Below the pieces are notes generated by a model. That model saw only the letters and a program-made list of their open reading frames with translations, was not told the DNA's origin and ran no database searches. This document shows positions 10,095 to 19,086 of a stretch of 43,478 nt of DNA, in pieces. Within the stretch, counting starts at the first letter, position 1. The number at the start of each line of letters is the position of its first letter. The translations under genes and the position numbers were made by a program. Source of the DNA: Nocardiopsis listeri (lineage in GTDB: Bacteria > Actinomycetota > Actinomycetes > Streptosporangiales > Streptosporangiaceae); NCBI RefSeq assembly GCF_020741345.1, contig NZ_DYZD01000008.1, forward strand, positions 1 through 43,478, read 5' to 3'.

Positions 10095-10501
10095 CCGCCG
10101 GACCGTGCCGTCCCCGGACCGGCCGGGGGCGGCACCACGTCTCGTACCGGGTTCGGTGAACGCGAACTCACCAGACCAAGCCCTGAGGGCTTTGAGCGCG
10201 TTCTTCGACCGATTGCGCGGACCCCGTACTCCTGCTCCAGGGACTCCTCCAGCGTGGACGGCCCGCGGGCACGGCGCAGCGTGTCCGTGTGGAAGGGGTC
10301 ACCGAGCAGCCTCCCCTACACCGCGACCGTGTCCGATTCTCTACAGGACCACGACCGTCGCCGCGCCGGCCTCGCCACCGCCGTCCGCCGCGCCTTCACC
10401 CCCTGAGCACGCGCACTCCACCGGCCTGGCCGGATCGGTCACACGTTCAGCGGAGAGGCGGGCGCTCCCGGGTCAACCGGCGCGCCCGGTAGCGCTCCTC
10501 A

Positions 10502-11398
10502 TCACGGCTGAAGGCCGACCAGTGAGGCGCTGTCCCGCCACAGAACGTCCCTCACCCTGTCGTCGCGAGCGAGCTTCGAGGGCTCGAGCCAAGTGAGCGC
10601 ATCGCGCCGAACAGCCGCGTAGTAGCGCCCGGCGGGCGGGTTCACCCTCCCCAGTGCGATCGCGCCCAGGTGGGCACCGCCCGCCTCTTTGCTGTTGTAA
10701 CGCCGCACCATCCGGCGGAGGAGACCGCCGAAGACCCGCCAGGCGATGTTGGCCACCGCAGGTGCGTTGCGAAGCAGCCCGGTTCCGGGCGTAGGGCCCG
10801 GGTCGTATGCCAGGACGGTCACATTCTTGGCCACCACCTCCGGCTGCAGCGCCAGCGCGCGCACAGCCAAGATCGTGCAGAGATTCGCCGCGGAGTAGGC
10901 CCTCCCGGCCGCCACACGCGGCTCGGCGTCACGGTCCGGGTCGCGGTCGGGGTGGGCCAGCAGGGCGGCATCGGCGTGACGAGGCGGGGGGAGCATCGTG
11001 TCCTCCTCCGGGTCATGCGTACCGCTCGTGGTCAGCGACACCACGGCTCCATCGGCCAGCCGGGGCGACAGCAACCGAAGCAGGAGGTAGTGGGCGAGGT
11101 AGTTGACGACGAAGCTCGTCTCGAACCCGTCGGGGGTGCGCCCATCACCGTTCGGCTGGTTCTCACCGGCGTTGAGAACCAGGGCGTCGATCTCGCTGGT
11201 ACCGAGCCGGTCGTTCACCCCCTCGACGAAGGAGCGCACGTCCGCCAGCCTCGTCAAATCAAGACGGACGGACTCCGCACCGGCCGGTCCTCGTCCGCGT
11301 GTTCCAAGCAGAAGGCGTGTGTCCGGGGTGGCGAGGATCTGTCGCGCCGCCACTTCTCCGATGCCGGAGGTCCCACCGGTCATCACAATCGTTCTCAT
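10502..11398 (-). CDS. SDR family oxidoreductase
   Basis: MRTIVMTGGTSGIGEVAARQI (TGxxxGIG), VLNAG, YSAANL catalytic-type region. Confidence 0.88.
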   Translation of the reverse strand: MRTIVMTGGTSGIGEVAARQILATPDTRLLLGTRGRGPAGAESVRLDLTRLADVRSFVEGVNDRLGTSEIDALVLNAGENQPNGDGRTPDGFETSFVVNYLAHYLLLRLLSPRLADGAVVSLTTSGTHDPEEDTMLPPPRHADAALLAHPDRDPDRDAEPRVAAGRAYSAANLCTILAVRALALQPEVVAKNVTVLAYDPGPTPGTGLLRNAPAVANIAWRVFGGLLRRMVRRYNSKEAGGAHLGAIALGRVNPPAGRYYAAVRRDALTWLEPSKLARDDRVRDVLWRDSASLVGLQP

Positions 11399-11427
11399 CA
11401 GAGAAACACCTCGATAGCACTAACATG

Positions 11428-11464
11428 AGTGGATACTCCGGTTAGCATAGTGAGTGAAGACTCG
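11428..11464. promoter_or_regulatory. Tandem putative TetR operators GAGTGGATACTC and GAGTGAAGACTC
   Basis: Two GAGT-N4-ACTC inverted repeats (11428-11439; 11453-11464), 25 bp apart, between divergent SDR and TetR genes. Confidence 0.5.
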
Positions 11465-11527
11465 ACTTAGCAAGAGTGCCGACATCCCCGCAGTAACGTG
11501 AAGCGACGAGGCAGGCGTTTGACGGAG

Positions 11528-12148
11528 ATGAGACCGATGGAACGACAGACCCCGGAGACCACCCCTCGGCGGACGTCGCTGCGCGCCGACGCACGCCGTA
11601 ACCGTGAACGAGTCCTGGAGGCCGCCGACGCCGTCTTCTCCGAGTTCGGCCCGGCCGCCTCCACGGAGGAGGTGGCCCGACGGGCGGGCGTCTCCATCGG
11701 AACGGTGTTTCGACACTTCCCCACGAAGGAGGCGCTGATCGAGGCGGTCGTGGTCGGGCGGCTCACACAACTGACGGCGGAGGCCGAGCGGCTTGCCGAC
11801 GCCGTGGACACGGACGCGGCTTTCCTCGCCTTCTTCCATCGCTGGGTCGAGCTCTCGGCGACGAAGCACCAGTTCGCGGGGGCACTCGCGCACTCGGGAA
11901 CCGACGTGCAAGAGATCGGGAACACCCATCCGGACGTCGGCCGGAGGCTGCATGACGCTGTGGGCGTTCTGCTCACCCGGGCACAGCGCACCGGTGGCAT
12001 CCGGCGGGACGTGGGTGCCTCAGAGGTCATCGCACTGATGGTCGGAGCGTCTCGGGCGCACGAACACGTGGGCCTTGACGCCGACCAGCGCGCGCGTCTC
12101 CTCTCGGTGACCATCGACGGTCTGCGCAGGCCGCGATCGGCGACGTGA
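11528..12148 (+). CDS. TetR/AcrR family regulator
   Basis: RADARRNRERVLEAADAVFSEFGPAASTEEVARRAGVSIGTVFRHFPTKEALIEAVV; exact start uncertain (11498/11528/11537). Confidence 0.9.
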   Translation: MRPMERQTPETTPRRTSLRADARRNRERVLEAADAVFSEFGPAASTEEVARRAGVSIGTVFRHFPTKEALIEAVVVGRLTQLTAEAERLADAVDTDAAFLAFFHRWVELSATKHQFAGALAHSGTDVQEIGNTHPDVGRRLHDAVGVLLTRAQRTGGIRRDVGASEVIALMVGASRAHEHVGLDADQRARLLSVTIDGLRRPRSAT

Positions 12149-12398
12149 GCCGCTCCGGAATCGCTGGAGGGCGCGGGAGGACGCGAACGTCCCCCAATGG
12201 CGCCCAACCACCGGGAAGCCCCCTCAACGGAACCCTCTGACCTGGTCAAAGGATTGTCGAAGCAGGTCGATGTAGTGCTTGAACCACCTCGACTCGGTAG
12301 AGCTCACCGCAGACCGCGCATCAAAACGGCCCTGTTCACCCCACTCCTTGATCAACCGACCCCGGCGCTCCTTGCGGTGAGAACGAGCCGCTCCCTGC

Positions 12399-12625
12399 GT
12401 GCGCGACCGCGCGACCGAAGGGCTCGAGAAGCGCTTCGGTGAGGTCGAGGCCCTGCGCGGGGCGTCCCTCGCGGTCGAGCCCGGCACCGTCCTGGGGCTG
12501 CTCGGCCCCAACGGAACGGGGAAGCCCTCCACCATCGACATCCTCACCACCGCCCTGCGCCCCGGTGCAGGCACCGCACGGCGTCGCCGGGCACAACGTC
12601 GTCTCCGAGGCCGCGAAAAAGGGGA
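12399..12625 (+). pseudogene. Frameshifted, truncated ABC transporter ATP-binding subunit remnant (DrrA-like)
   Basis: EGLEKRFGEVEALRGASLAVEPGTVLGLLGPNGTGKPSTIDILTTALRPGAGTA in one frame continues as GVAGHNVVSEAAK in another; no Walker B or signature region follows. Confidence 0.75.
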
Positions 12626-13034
12626 CACGGTCCGGGACGAACCGGATGCCTTCGGACAGCGCCAGCAGGGCGGACACGTGCTCCGGTTCGACGACGCTGC
12701 GAGCCGGCCCTTCCCGCGCATCGGCACTCGCCACCGGGCCGACCTGGGACTATCGCGCGTCCAGCCGGGCCCGGTTGTCGGCGGGCCGGACCCGTACGTC
12801 TTGGAGCCCTGCCACGCCTTCGGCGATCTGCTGTCGTTGGAGGTCGAGGTCGTGTTGCGTCGCGAACCCGTCGGTGCTCTGCCTCACTCCGGGAATGTCG
12901 TTCAGGCCGTCGAGGAACGTCGCGAGGGCCCGCTCCTGGTCACTGGAGAACGGCGCGCCGGGAACCGACCGAGCCGCGAGAGCGGAGAAGCCGCGCGGGC
13001 ATCCCCTTCCAGTGTGAGAAGTGAGGGGTCCGCG

Positions 13035-13994
13035 TCAGCGGTTCTGGCCAGGCGGGAAAGCGGGCGCCGCGGCGGACAGTCTGGGGGTCGGCACCCCGAG
13101 TCGTTGTGCTTTTGCGAGCACGTCGCGGCAAACGACGCGAGGTTCTTCCGCGTCGGGGTCGGCGTGCGCTTCGAACGCTCGGCGTACGATCGGGACCCTC
13201 TTGGTCGCAACGGAGAGGGCGACTGCGGGCAGCCAGGACGGCAGCCGGAACGACAGCGTCGTGGTCCGGTGTCGGCGGAGGTCGACGCCGCGAGCCTCGA
13301 TCACGGGGAGCAGCTCGCGTCCGACCAGCATCGCCTCGCGCAGGGCGGCCGTGTCGCCGATCAGGTCGGCCATCGCACCATGTCGGAGCGCCTGCGAGAA
13401 GAGACCGGCGTCGGTGGCCGTGTGCAGAAGGAACCAGCCACGGATATCGGCCTGCTCACGCACCCGGAATCCTGCTTGGCCAAATGCGGCGCGCGCCGCG
13501 AGCTCGCGTTCCGTCAGCGCCTCGTTGAAGCTTCCGAACAAGACCGCGGGGAGCAACGTGGCGCGAAGGCGGCCTGCCTCGTCATACCCGCCACCTCCCT
13601 GCGGAGCGCCCCACGCCACCTGGTCCGGCGGCAATGGAGCGACGACGTCGAGCGGTTCCTCCCACATGTTGCTCAACATCAGAACTGTCGCGTTCCCGAT
13701 CCGGGTCGACAGGAACTCGATCGCGCCGGGAAGACGATGGTGGGGAACACTGAGGACGATGAGGTCGAAGTCGTGCTCCGGCGGGAGCTCTTCGCGGTAC
13801 CGCGGCGACCACGTCTGGCGGACCCACCGGCCGCTTCCCTTCCGGCGCGAATCCAGGATGTCCAGATCCAGCCAATCCCCATACGACTTCGCGCGCCCGG
13901 GCCGCACATAGAACTCGACGTCATGGCCGGCACCTGCGAGTGCCCAGCCGTAGGCGGCGGCGACGACGCCCCGGCCGAACATCAGGATCCTCAT
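13035..13994 (-). CDS. Ketopantoate reductase-like (ApbA/PanE superfamily) protein
   Basis: MRILMFGRGVVAAAYGWALAGAGHDVEFYVRPGRA: N-terminal NAD(P)-binding Rossmann fold; C-terminal PanE-like helices. Confidence 0.75.
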   Translation of the reverse strand: MRILMFGRGVVAAAYGWALAGAGHDVEFYVRPGRAKSYGDWLDLDILDSRRKGSGRWVRQTWSPRYREELPPEHDFDLIVLSVPHHRLPGAIEFLSTRIGNATVLMLSNMWEEPLDVVAPLPPDQVAWGAPQGGGGYDEAGRLRATLLPAVLFGSFNEALTERELAARAAFGQAGFRVREQADIRGWFLLHTATDAGLFSQALRHGAMADLIGDTAALREAMLVGRELLPVIEARGVDLRRHRTTTLSFRLPSWLPAVALSVATKRVPIVRRAFEAHADPDAEEPRVVCRDVLAKAQRLGVPTPRLSAAAPAFPPGQNR

Positions 13995-14019
13995 GCCGCC
14001 TCCGCGCAATATGATCAAC

Positions 14020-14064
14020 CGGATATCATCTCCGCTTGGACGATACGGAGACGATCTCCGCTTG
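14020..14064. promoter_or_regulatory. Tandem putative TetR operators (CGGATATCATCTCCGCTTG / CGGAGACGATCTCCGCTTG)
   Basis: Direct repeat ATCTCCGCTTG at 14028-14038 and 14054-14064; the second lies in a perfect CGGAGA-N3-TCTCCG inverted repeat (14046-14060), the first in a one-mismatch copy (14020-14034). Confidence 0.6.
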
Positions 14065-14081
14065 TCAAACCCGAGGTGACC

Positions 14082-14645
14082 ATGAACACGCCCAAACCGC
14101 TCCGCGCAGACGCACAGCGCAACCGGGACGCGCTCCTTCGTGCCGCGCGCGAGATCTTCGCCCAAGAACAGACCGATTTCCCGTTCGAGGACGTCGCCCG
14201 CCGAGCCGGCGTCGGGGCAGGAACGCTCTATCGCCACTTCCCGAATCGCGACGCGCTGATCGCCGCCGTGTTCGAGGGCGAGGTCGCTGCGCTCCGCGAT
14301 CGTGCCCAGCACCTGCTGGAGACCAATCCACCCGACGAAGCGTTGGCCGCCTTCCTTCGCGAGATGGTCGACCACATGTACAGTCAACGGGGTCTTGCGC
14401 GAACTTTCTTCGCCGCTTCGGAGATCGCAGGAGGCGATCTCTCCGACCAAGGACGGGTGCTCGAAGAGGCGGTCACCGCGATGCTCGGCCGCGGTGTCGA
14501 GCAAGCTGTGCTCCGTGACGACATCTCTGCAGGATCACTGATGCTCGCTCTCCACGGGATCGGCTTCGCGTCCGTTCATTCCGAAGGTCGCGTGGAGGCC
14601 GATGGCGTGGTTCGGCTCATGATCGACGGGCTGCGTCGCCGCTGA
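14082..14645 (+). CDS. TetR/AcrR family regulator
   Basis: RADAQRNRDALLRAAREIFAQEQTDFPFEDVARRAGVGAGTLYRHFPNRDALIAAVFEGEV. Confidence 0.92.
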   Translation: MNTPKPLRADAQRNRDALLRAAREIFAQEQTDFPFEDVARRAGVGAGTLYRHFPNRDALIAAVFEGEVAALRDRAQHLLETNPPDEALAAFLREMVDHMYSQRGLARTFFAASEIAGGDLSDQGRVLEEAVTAMLGRGVEQAVLRDDISAGSLMLALHGIGFASVHSEGRVEADGVVRLMIDGLRRR

Positions 14646-15853
14646 GGTCCGCGAGGCCGAAGGCCCGTGGACCACCAGTGGTCGGATGGACGGCCCTGGA
14701 GTGCCTGGTTCCCGAGAGCGGTGACCGAACTCCCGACCGACTTCTGGTCGCGTCGCTCCGCGGTGGGGCCGGCGGCCCCGCACCCTCCACATGCCTGCAG
14801 AGGAACCGCGCACTCGGCTCCCCGCGGCCACAGCGGTGAAACCACGCCGGCTGCCGCTCCCCGGAGGGCCGGCACCCGGGCAGGCACCGCTTCGGCGAGT
14901 TCAGTAGCCGGCGTAAAGACGCCTCAGGCCGGTCGCCGTCTGGATGGGAACCACGCCATTACCGAGGGCGGGATCGGTGACCCGACCGCCCGTCAGGCCC
15001 ATGAGCCGTTCCCCGGAGGCGGGAAACGGTCTCGGCTCGGCCCACCGCGCTCGTTGCGGACCGCGGGGACCGGGGCGGGGCTCCCGACGGCCTGCTCCCA
15101 TCAGCAGGTGCGGTTCGTCGACGGGTAGCGCGGTCAGCACATGTGGGCAAACGGCCAGAGTGGGCGACAGCGAGCCGGGGAGGCCCTCTCACCCCTTTTG
15201 CTCCAATCGAAAATAAGGGCTCTTGGTGTTCATCACGGAGCCTTTCAGGAACACGGGATGTTCGTGCAATGCCCCCTCACCATGGTGAAAATGAAAATAG
15301 CCTTAGAGGCCCTGCATGTCCTTGTTTCCCTGGAAAAACAGCCGGTCCTCCTGGAGGTTCCACGGACATGGTCCTTTCCACTCGGTGACGGAGACCCCCG
15401 CCTTGCACACAAGAAACCATCGGTGAGCTCCAGTCATCCCCGAGGACCCGTCCTCCTTACCTCTCACCCACTCTCTGATCCGCCACTCGTCACCCAAAAC
15501 GCATGACGAACACCTCCGAATGATCGAAGACCAGGGATGCCCCCAACGAGCCATCCACACATCTCCCAGGGGCCTGCCCCAAGAGCAGGGATCCTGTGAC
15601 AAGGAAGAAAGTAGGCGCCTGGACACCACGAGCTCCGAGCACCCCAGCGCACCCACCCGGGAACAAGCCGTCCGAGGGGTGATGAAGCGGCACCCACGGG
15701 GCAATCCCTTGGATTTCGAAGACGGCGACCTCCGGCAGGAAGCCCGGCACACCCGAGAGACCCCGTCCCCGGGAACCTCTTTTGTTTTTCCCTAATACGG
15801 GTGCCCCCAAGAAAGTAGTAGTATGACCGGAACCAACCACGGGGAGGAACCAC

Positions 15854-16402
15854 ATGGCACGCAAGGAAGTCATCACACTTGTGGACGATCTAGACGGATC
15901 TGAGGCTCAGGGCACAGTTCGGTTCGCTCTGGACAACAACGTCTATGAGATCGATCTGTCAGAGGCCAACGAGACGAAGCTTCGCGAAGCTCTCACCCCC
16001 TTCCTGGAGGCAGGCAGGAAGCAAAGGGACACCCCAGCCAGATCCAGGGCCTCTACGGCTGCCCGGTCCATCCAGTCCCGAGAGGAGATACAGCGCATCA
16101 GGACTTGGGCCAAGGAGAACGGCTACCCGATCAACGAACGGGGCAGGATTCCCCACAGCATCCTGGAGGCGTACCGTTCGGGCAGGAGTGCTCCCACGGC
16201 TGGAGTCCAGGGCAAGGCCCTGAAACTCCTGTCCACGGGCTCCATGTCCTCTGAGGGTCCTGCCAAGGCCACGATGCTCACCGACTCGGAGTTCACCAAG
16301 TGGGCTCAGCGTCTTCTGGAGGAGGAATCCGAGCTTCCTCAGGGCGACATCAGCTCTGTGGACTTCACCCGGCTCCGGGCTGACTTGAGGACCAAGGCAT
16401 AG
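15854..16402 (+). CDS. lsr2: Lsr2-family nucleoid-associated protein with extended C-terminus
   Basis: MARKEVITLVDDLDGSEAQGTVRFALDNNVYEIDLSEANETKLREAL and RTWAKENGYPINERGRIPHSILEAY (AT-hook-like RGR); ~70 extra C-terminal residues. Confidence 0.92.
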   Translation: MARKEVITLVDDLDGSEAQGTVRFALDNNVYEIDLSEANETKLREALTPFLEAGRKQRDTPARSRASTAARSIQSREEIQRIRTWAKENGYPINERGRIPHSILEAYRSGRSAPTAGVQGKALKLLSTGSMSSEGPAKATMLTDSEFTKWAQRLLEEESELPQGDISSVDFTRLRADLRTKA

Positions 16403-16442
16403 ATGGCCCTGTGAGACGCTGAGGACCACGCAGCACGAAGAG

Positions 16443-16484
16443 AAGGCCCTTCCTGGACCACGTTTGTGTCCATGGATGGGCCTT
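16443..16484 (+). terminator. Compound hairpin terminator downstream of lsr2
   Basis: AAGGCCC-ttcc-TGGAC-N9-GTCCA-tggat-GGGCCTT followed by TCCGTATTTTCG. Confidence 0.55.
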
Positions 16485-17767
16485 TCCGTATTTTCGGGGG
16501 CGCTCCAGGGGCTTCCCCAGAGCTCTCCACCACTCTCGCTGTCAAAGGTGCGCACCGGCCTCTCGCCACTCGCAGACACGGCCCCCATGAAGCAGACGAA
16601 AGAAACCGAGCATTGGAACCTGGAATATGACACCCTACATTTTCATGCCGCTTTTGAAAATCTCCCCACAATCCTCCTCCTGCAAGAAGGACGGGATTCG
16701 GATTTCGAGAACCCCGAGGAATCCTCTCACGAGAAGCACTTGTCGAATGGTTTCAGGATCGCAGGCGCAGACGATGCCCTCAAGAAAATCGGCATGAAGC
16801 CGGAGCCAAGACCAAGAGGGGTTAAGGAAGTCAAACGAAAGGCCGACCAAGAGCCGCAACGCACTACGGCATCGGGACCACGAAGCCTCAGCCGCCACCA
16901 TCGAAACCACCCCACAATTCCTTGAGTTCCTGGCGATCCTTGTCCACTAGAAATTCCGGGATGAACTGGAGTATCATGAACAAGATCCGACCAGCAAAGA
17001 AATAGAGCGAATCAGGCAAGGCACCGAGAAAACCAGGGATTCATTGAAGCCCGAAAGAAACGCGTTGAACCTGAGCGTGATACCGCCAAAGATATGGAAA
17101 ACCGACTCTCGACCACCCGGTCCGCCTTGAGGCCTTTTTAAGCCTTCCGGAACCGAGCACAAGCGTCTTCTCCACCCAAGGCCCTGACATTTTTACTTCA
17201 ACGGTGGACTCATCTTCTCAGATTCAGATAAATCTGAACCATGCATGGGGTCGGGCCGAGCTCCCCCGAGCTCGGTGGGTGGGGTTGCGCATGTTCGAAC
17301 CCATCGGAGGAACCATCCGGTCGACGTCCGTCCCCCGCGGGTCCGGGCGGTGGCTCGTTCCTGGCCGAGGACGGACGGCTCACAGCCGACACGCGTCCGA
17401 GGACCCCGGTCGGGGTGGACCGTGGTGTCGTGATCGCAGCCACCACCGGATGCCCCTACGCTCATCCGGTTCCTGGGGTGGTTCGACTCAGATATCGAGG
17501 TGCTCCGCGCGCCCAGGACTTGGTGGACACACGGCGTTCCGGTCTCAGGCCGCGGCGAAGCGCAGCTCGGTGATCGTGAACAGGTCGATCCCGTGGCGGG
17601 CGTGGACCCGGGTGTTCCGAAAACGCGACCGCCCCCGCACGCGAACACCGACGTCCCACAGGTTCAAAGTGAGCACGGACCGCTCCGGGCCCCCGGCCAG
17701 GACGTGGAACGGCCCGCCGACGTCGTTCGCCTGATCGGTGAGAGAGCAGCCCTGCCGCACCCGGGGG

Positions 17768-18787
17768 TCAGACCAGCGCCGGCGACAGGCTCCCGGTCCC
17801 TTCCAGCCACCCCAGCTGCCGTGCCCGGCTACCCATCTGGAAACGGCTGCGAACACCCAGGTCCTCGTACAGCTCGGAGATGTGGCGGCCGAGTGTTCGG
17901 ACGGAGACACTGAGCCGCTGCGCGATCTCCCGGTCGGACAGACCGGCCTCCAACATCCGCAGGATGTCCGCCCGGATGCGCTGTTTGGTGTCCTCATAAC
18001 GGCTCTCCTGCACCGTGGAGTAGGGAGCCCCGGTGTCCCAGAGAGCCTCCCAGAAGCAGTGCAGGACCCCGATGAGCTCGCGTTGGCGGAGCACCAACGC
18101 ACCACCGCCCTCTTCGGGGGCACCAGTCGACACAAGCGCGGTCTCCCCGTCGAAGACGATGACCTGGTTGGGAATGCCCGTGTTGGTTCTGACCTCCATA
18201 CCCGACCCCGTCATCTCGTCCAGGTACTTGTGCATGTACCGGTGGCCCAGACAGGCGTGGGGGTACAGCGAGCGGACCGAGACACCGCGCCGCAGGGCTT
18301 GCTCCGTGCGCAGGCTCCCCTCGACCGCGATCCTCTCGGGCGGGACGGCGGGGTGCATGACCGTGATCTCCTTCTCCGCCTCCTCGGTCAGCCGGGTCAC
18401 CTCGGAGCGGACCGCGTGGAGGTCGCCGATGATCTCCATCCCGGCCGTCCCGGACACAGGCACGTCCGAAAGCCGGGCCGCGTGGGAGAGTTTGGAGCGT
18501 ATCTCGGAGAGTCGGAGACGACAGTGTTGAACCTCGGCCTCAATCGGCCCCACCACGTGCGCCATGGCGACCGCGGGGCTGTGCGGACGGAGAGTGGCGC
18601 CGTCGAGGAAGAGGAAGTTCCGATCCCGGAGCGCCTCGACAACGGATACCGCGGTGTCGAGATCGAAATCGAATTCCCGGGCTAATGATGGGGCGTCCAC
18701 TTGCCCGTTCTGGATCGCCCATTGGTAGACGGAGAGATGGGACTCCTCCAGGAAGAAATCAGCATCCTCGATGACTCTTTCACTCAT
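17768..18787 (-). CDS. Transcriptional regulator with TrmB-like N-terminal half and LuxR-type HTH C-terminus
   Basis: C-term RADILRMLEAGLSDREIAQRLSVSVRTLGRHISELYEDLGVRSRFQMGSRARQLGW (LuxR HTH); N-term helical/HTH and sensor-like middle domain. Confidence 0.85.
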   Translation of the reverse strand: MSERVIEDADFFLEESHLSVYQWAIQNGQVDAPSLAREFDFDLDTAVSVVEALRDRNFLFLDGATLRPHSPAVAMAHVVGPIEAEVQHCRLRLSEIRSKLSHAARLSDVPVSGTAGMEIIGDLHAVRSEVTRLTEEAEKEITVMHPAVPPERIAVEGSLRTEQALRRGVSVRSLYPHACLGHRYMHKYLDEMTGSGMEVRTNTGIPNQVIVFDGETALVSTGAPEEGGGALVLRQRELIGVLHCFWEALWDTGAPYSTVQESRYEDTKQRIRADILRMLEAGLSDREIAQRLSVSVRTLGRHISELYEDLGVRSRFQMGSRARQLGWLEGTGSLSPALV

Positions 18788-18795
18788 GGCGGACC

Positions 18796-18824
18796 ATAAT
18801 AGGTCTGGAGGATGGCCCGGTCAA
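18796..18824 (-). promoter_or_regulatory. Promoter of the regulator gene, near-leaderless
   Basis: Minus strand TTGACC-17 nt-TATTAT-8 nt-ATG(18787). Confidence 0.65.
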
Positions 18825-18899
18825 GACAGAAATCGGGCACCCGGTTTCAATCGAAATCAACACCCAAAGAAACTCCTCGCGCATCTACCCGAAAAGTGA

Positions 18900-18930
18900 A
18901 GAAGGTGGAACCCCTATAGGGGTCCCACCT
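18900..18930 (-). terminator. Terminator of the small-ORF transcript
   Basis: Minus strand AGGTGGgACCCC-TATA-GGGGTtCCACCT followed by TCTTCACTTTT; 12-position stem with one mismatch. Confidence 0.7.
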
Positions 18931-18948
18931 CTTACTCATGACCGATCG

Positions 18949-18984
18949 TTAGATGATACCGGCCTCGGCGAGCTCCATCTCCAT
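18949..18984 (-). CDS. Unannotated 11-aa small ORF: MEMELAEAGII
   Basis: Minus strand AGAAGGAGGTGTGACA-ATGGAGATGGAGCTCGCCGAGGCCGGTATCATCTAA; strong SD (GGAGG, 7-nt spacing), own promoter upstream and terminator downstream. Confidence 0.65.
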   Translation of the reverse strand: MEMELAEAGII

Positions 18985-19057
18985 TGTCACACCTCCTTCT
19001 CGACATCTGTTCATGAAAAGGTAACACCATTCGGCGTTTCCCTCTCTCGGCGAGTCA

Positions 19058-19086
19058 AATATGACAAGCCCAGGATCCGGGGTCAA
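19058..19086 (-). promoter_or_regulatory. Putative promoter of the small ORF
   Basis: Minus strand TTGACC (19086-19081), 17-nt spacer, CATATT (19063-19058). Confidence 0.55.

Noticed and set aside
12399-14645. 748-aa ORF spanning the ABC remnant to the TetR gene
   Set aside because: Read-through frame: only the first ~65 aa (ABC-like) and last 188 aa (TetR, own ATG at 14082) look like proteins; the middle is antisense to the PanE-like gene.
15130-15850. Several 80-150 aa ORFs on both strands upstream of lsr2
   Set aside because: Overlapping in multiple frames, no motifs or convincing RBS; likely non-coding or decayed.
18900-18984. Small ORF plus hairpin as a classical attenuator of the downstream regulator
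   Set aside because: Not favoured: no run of regulatory codons, no visible antiterminator pairing, and the regulator has its own strong promoter downstream of the hairpin. Still formally possible.
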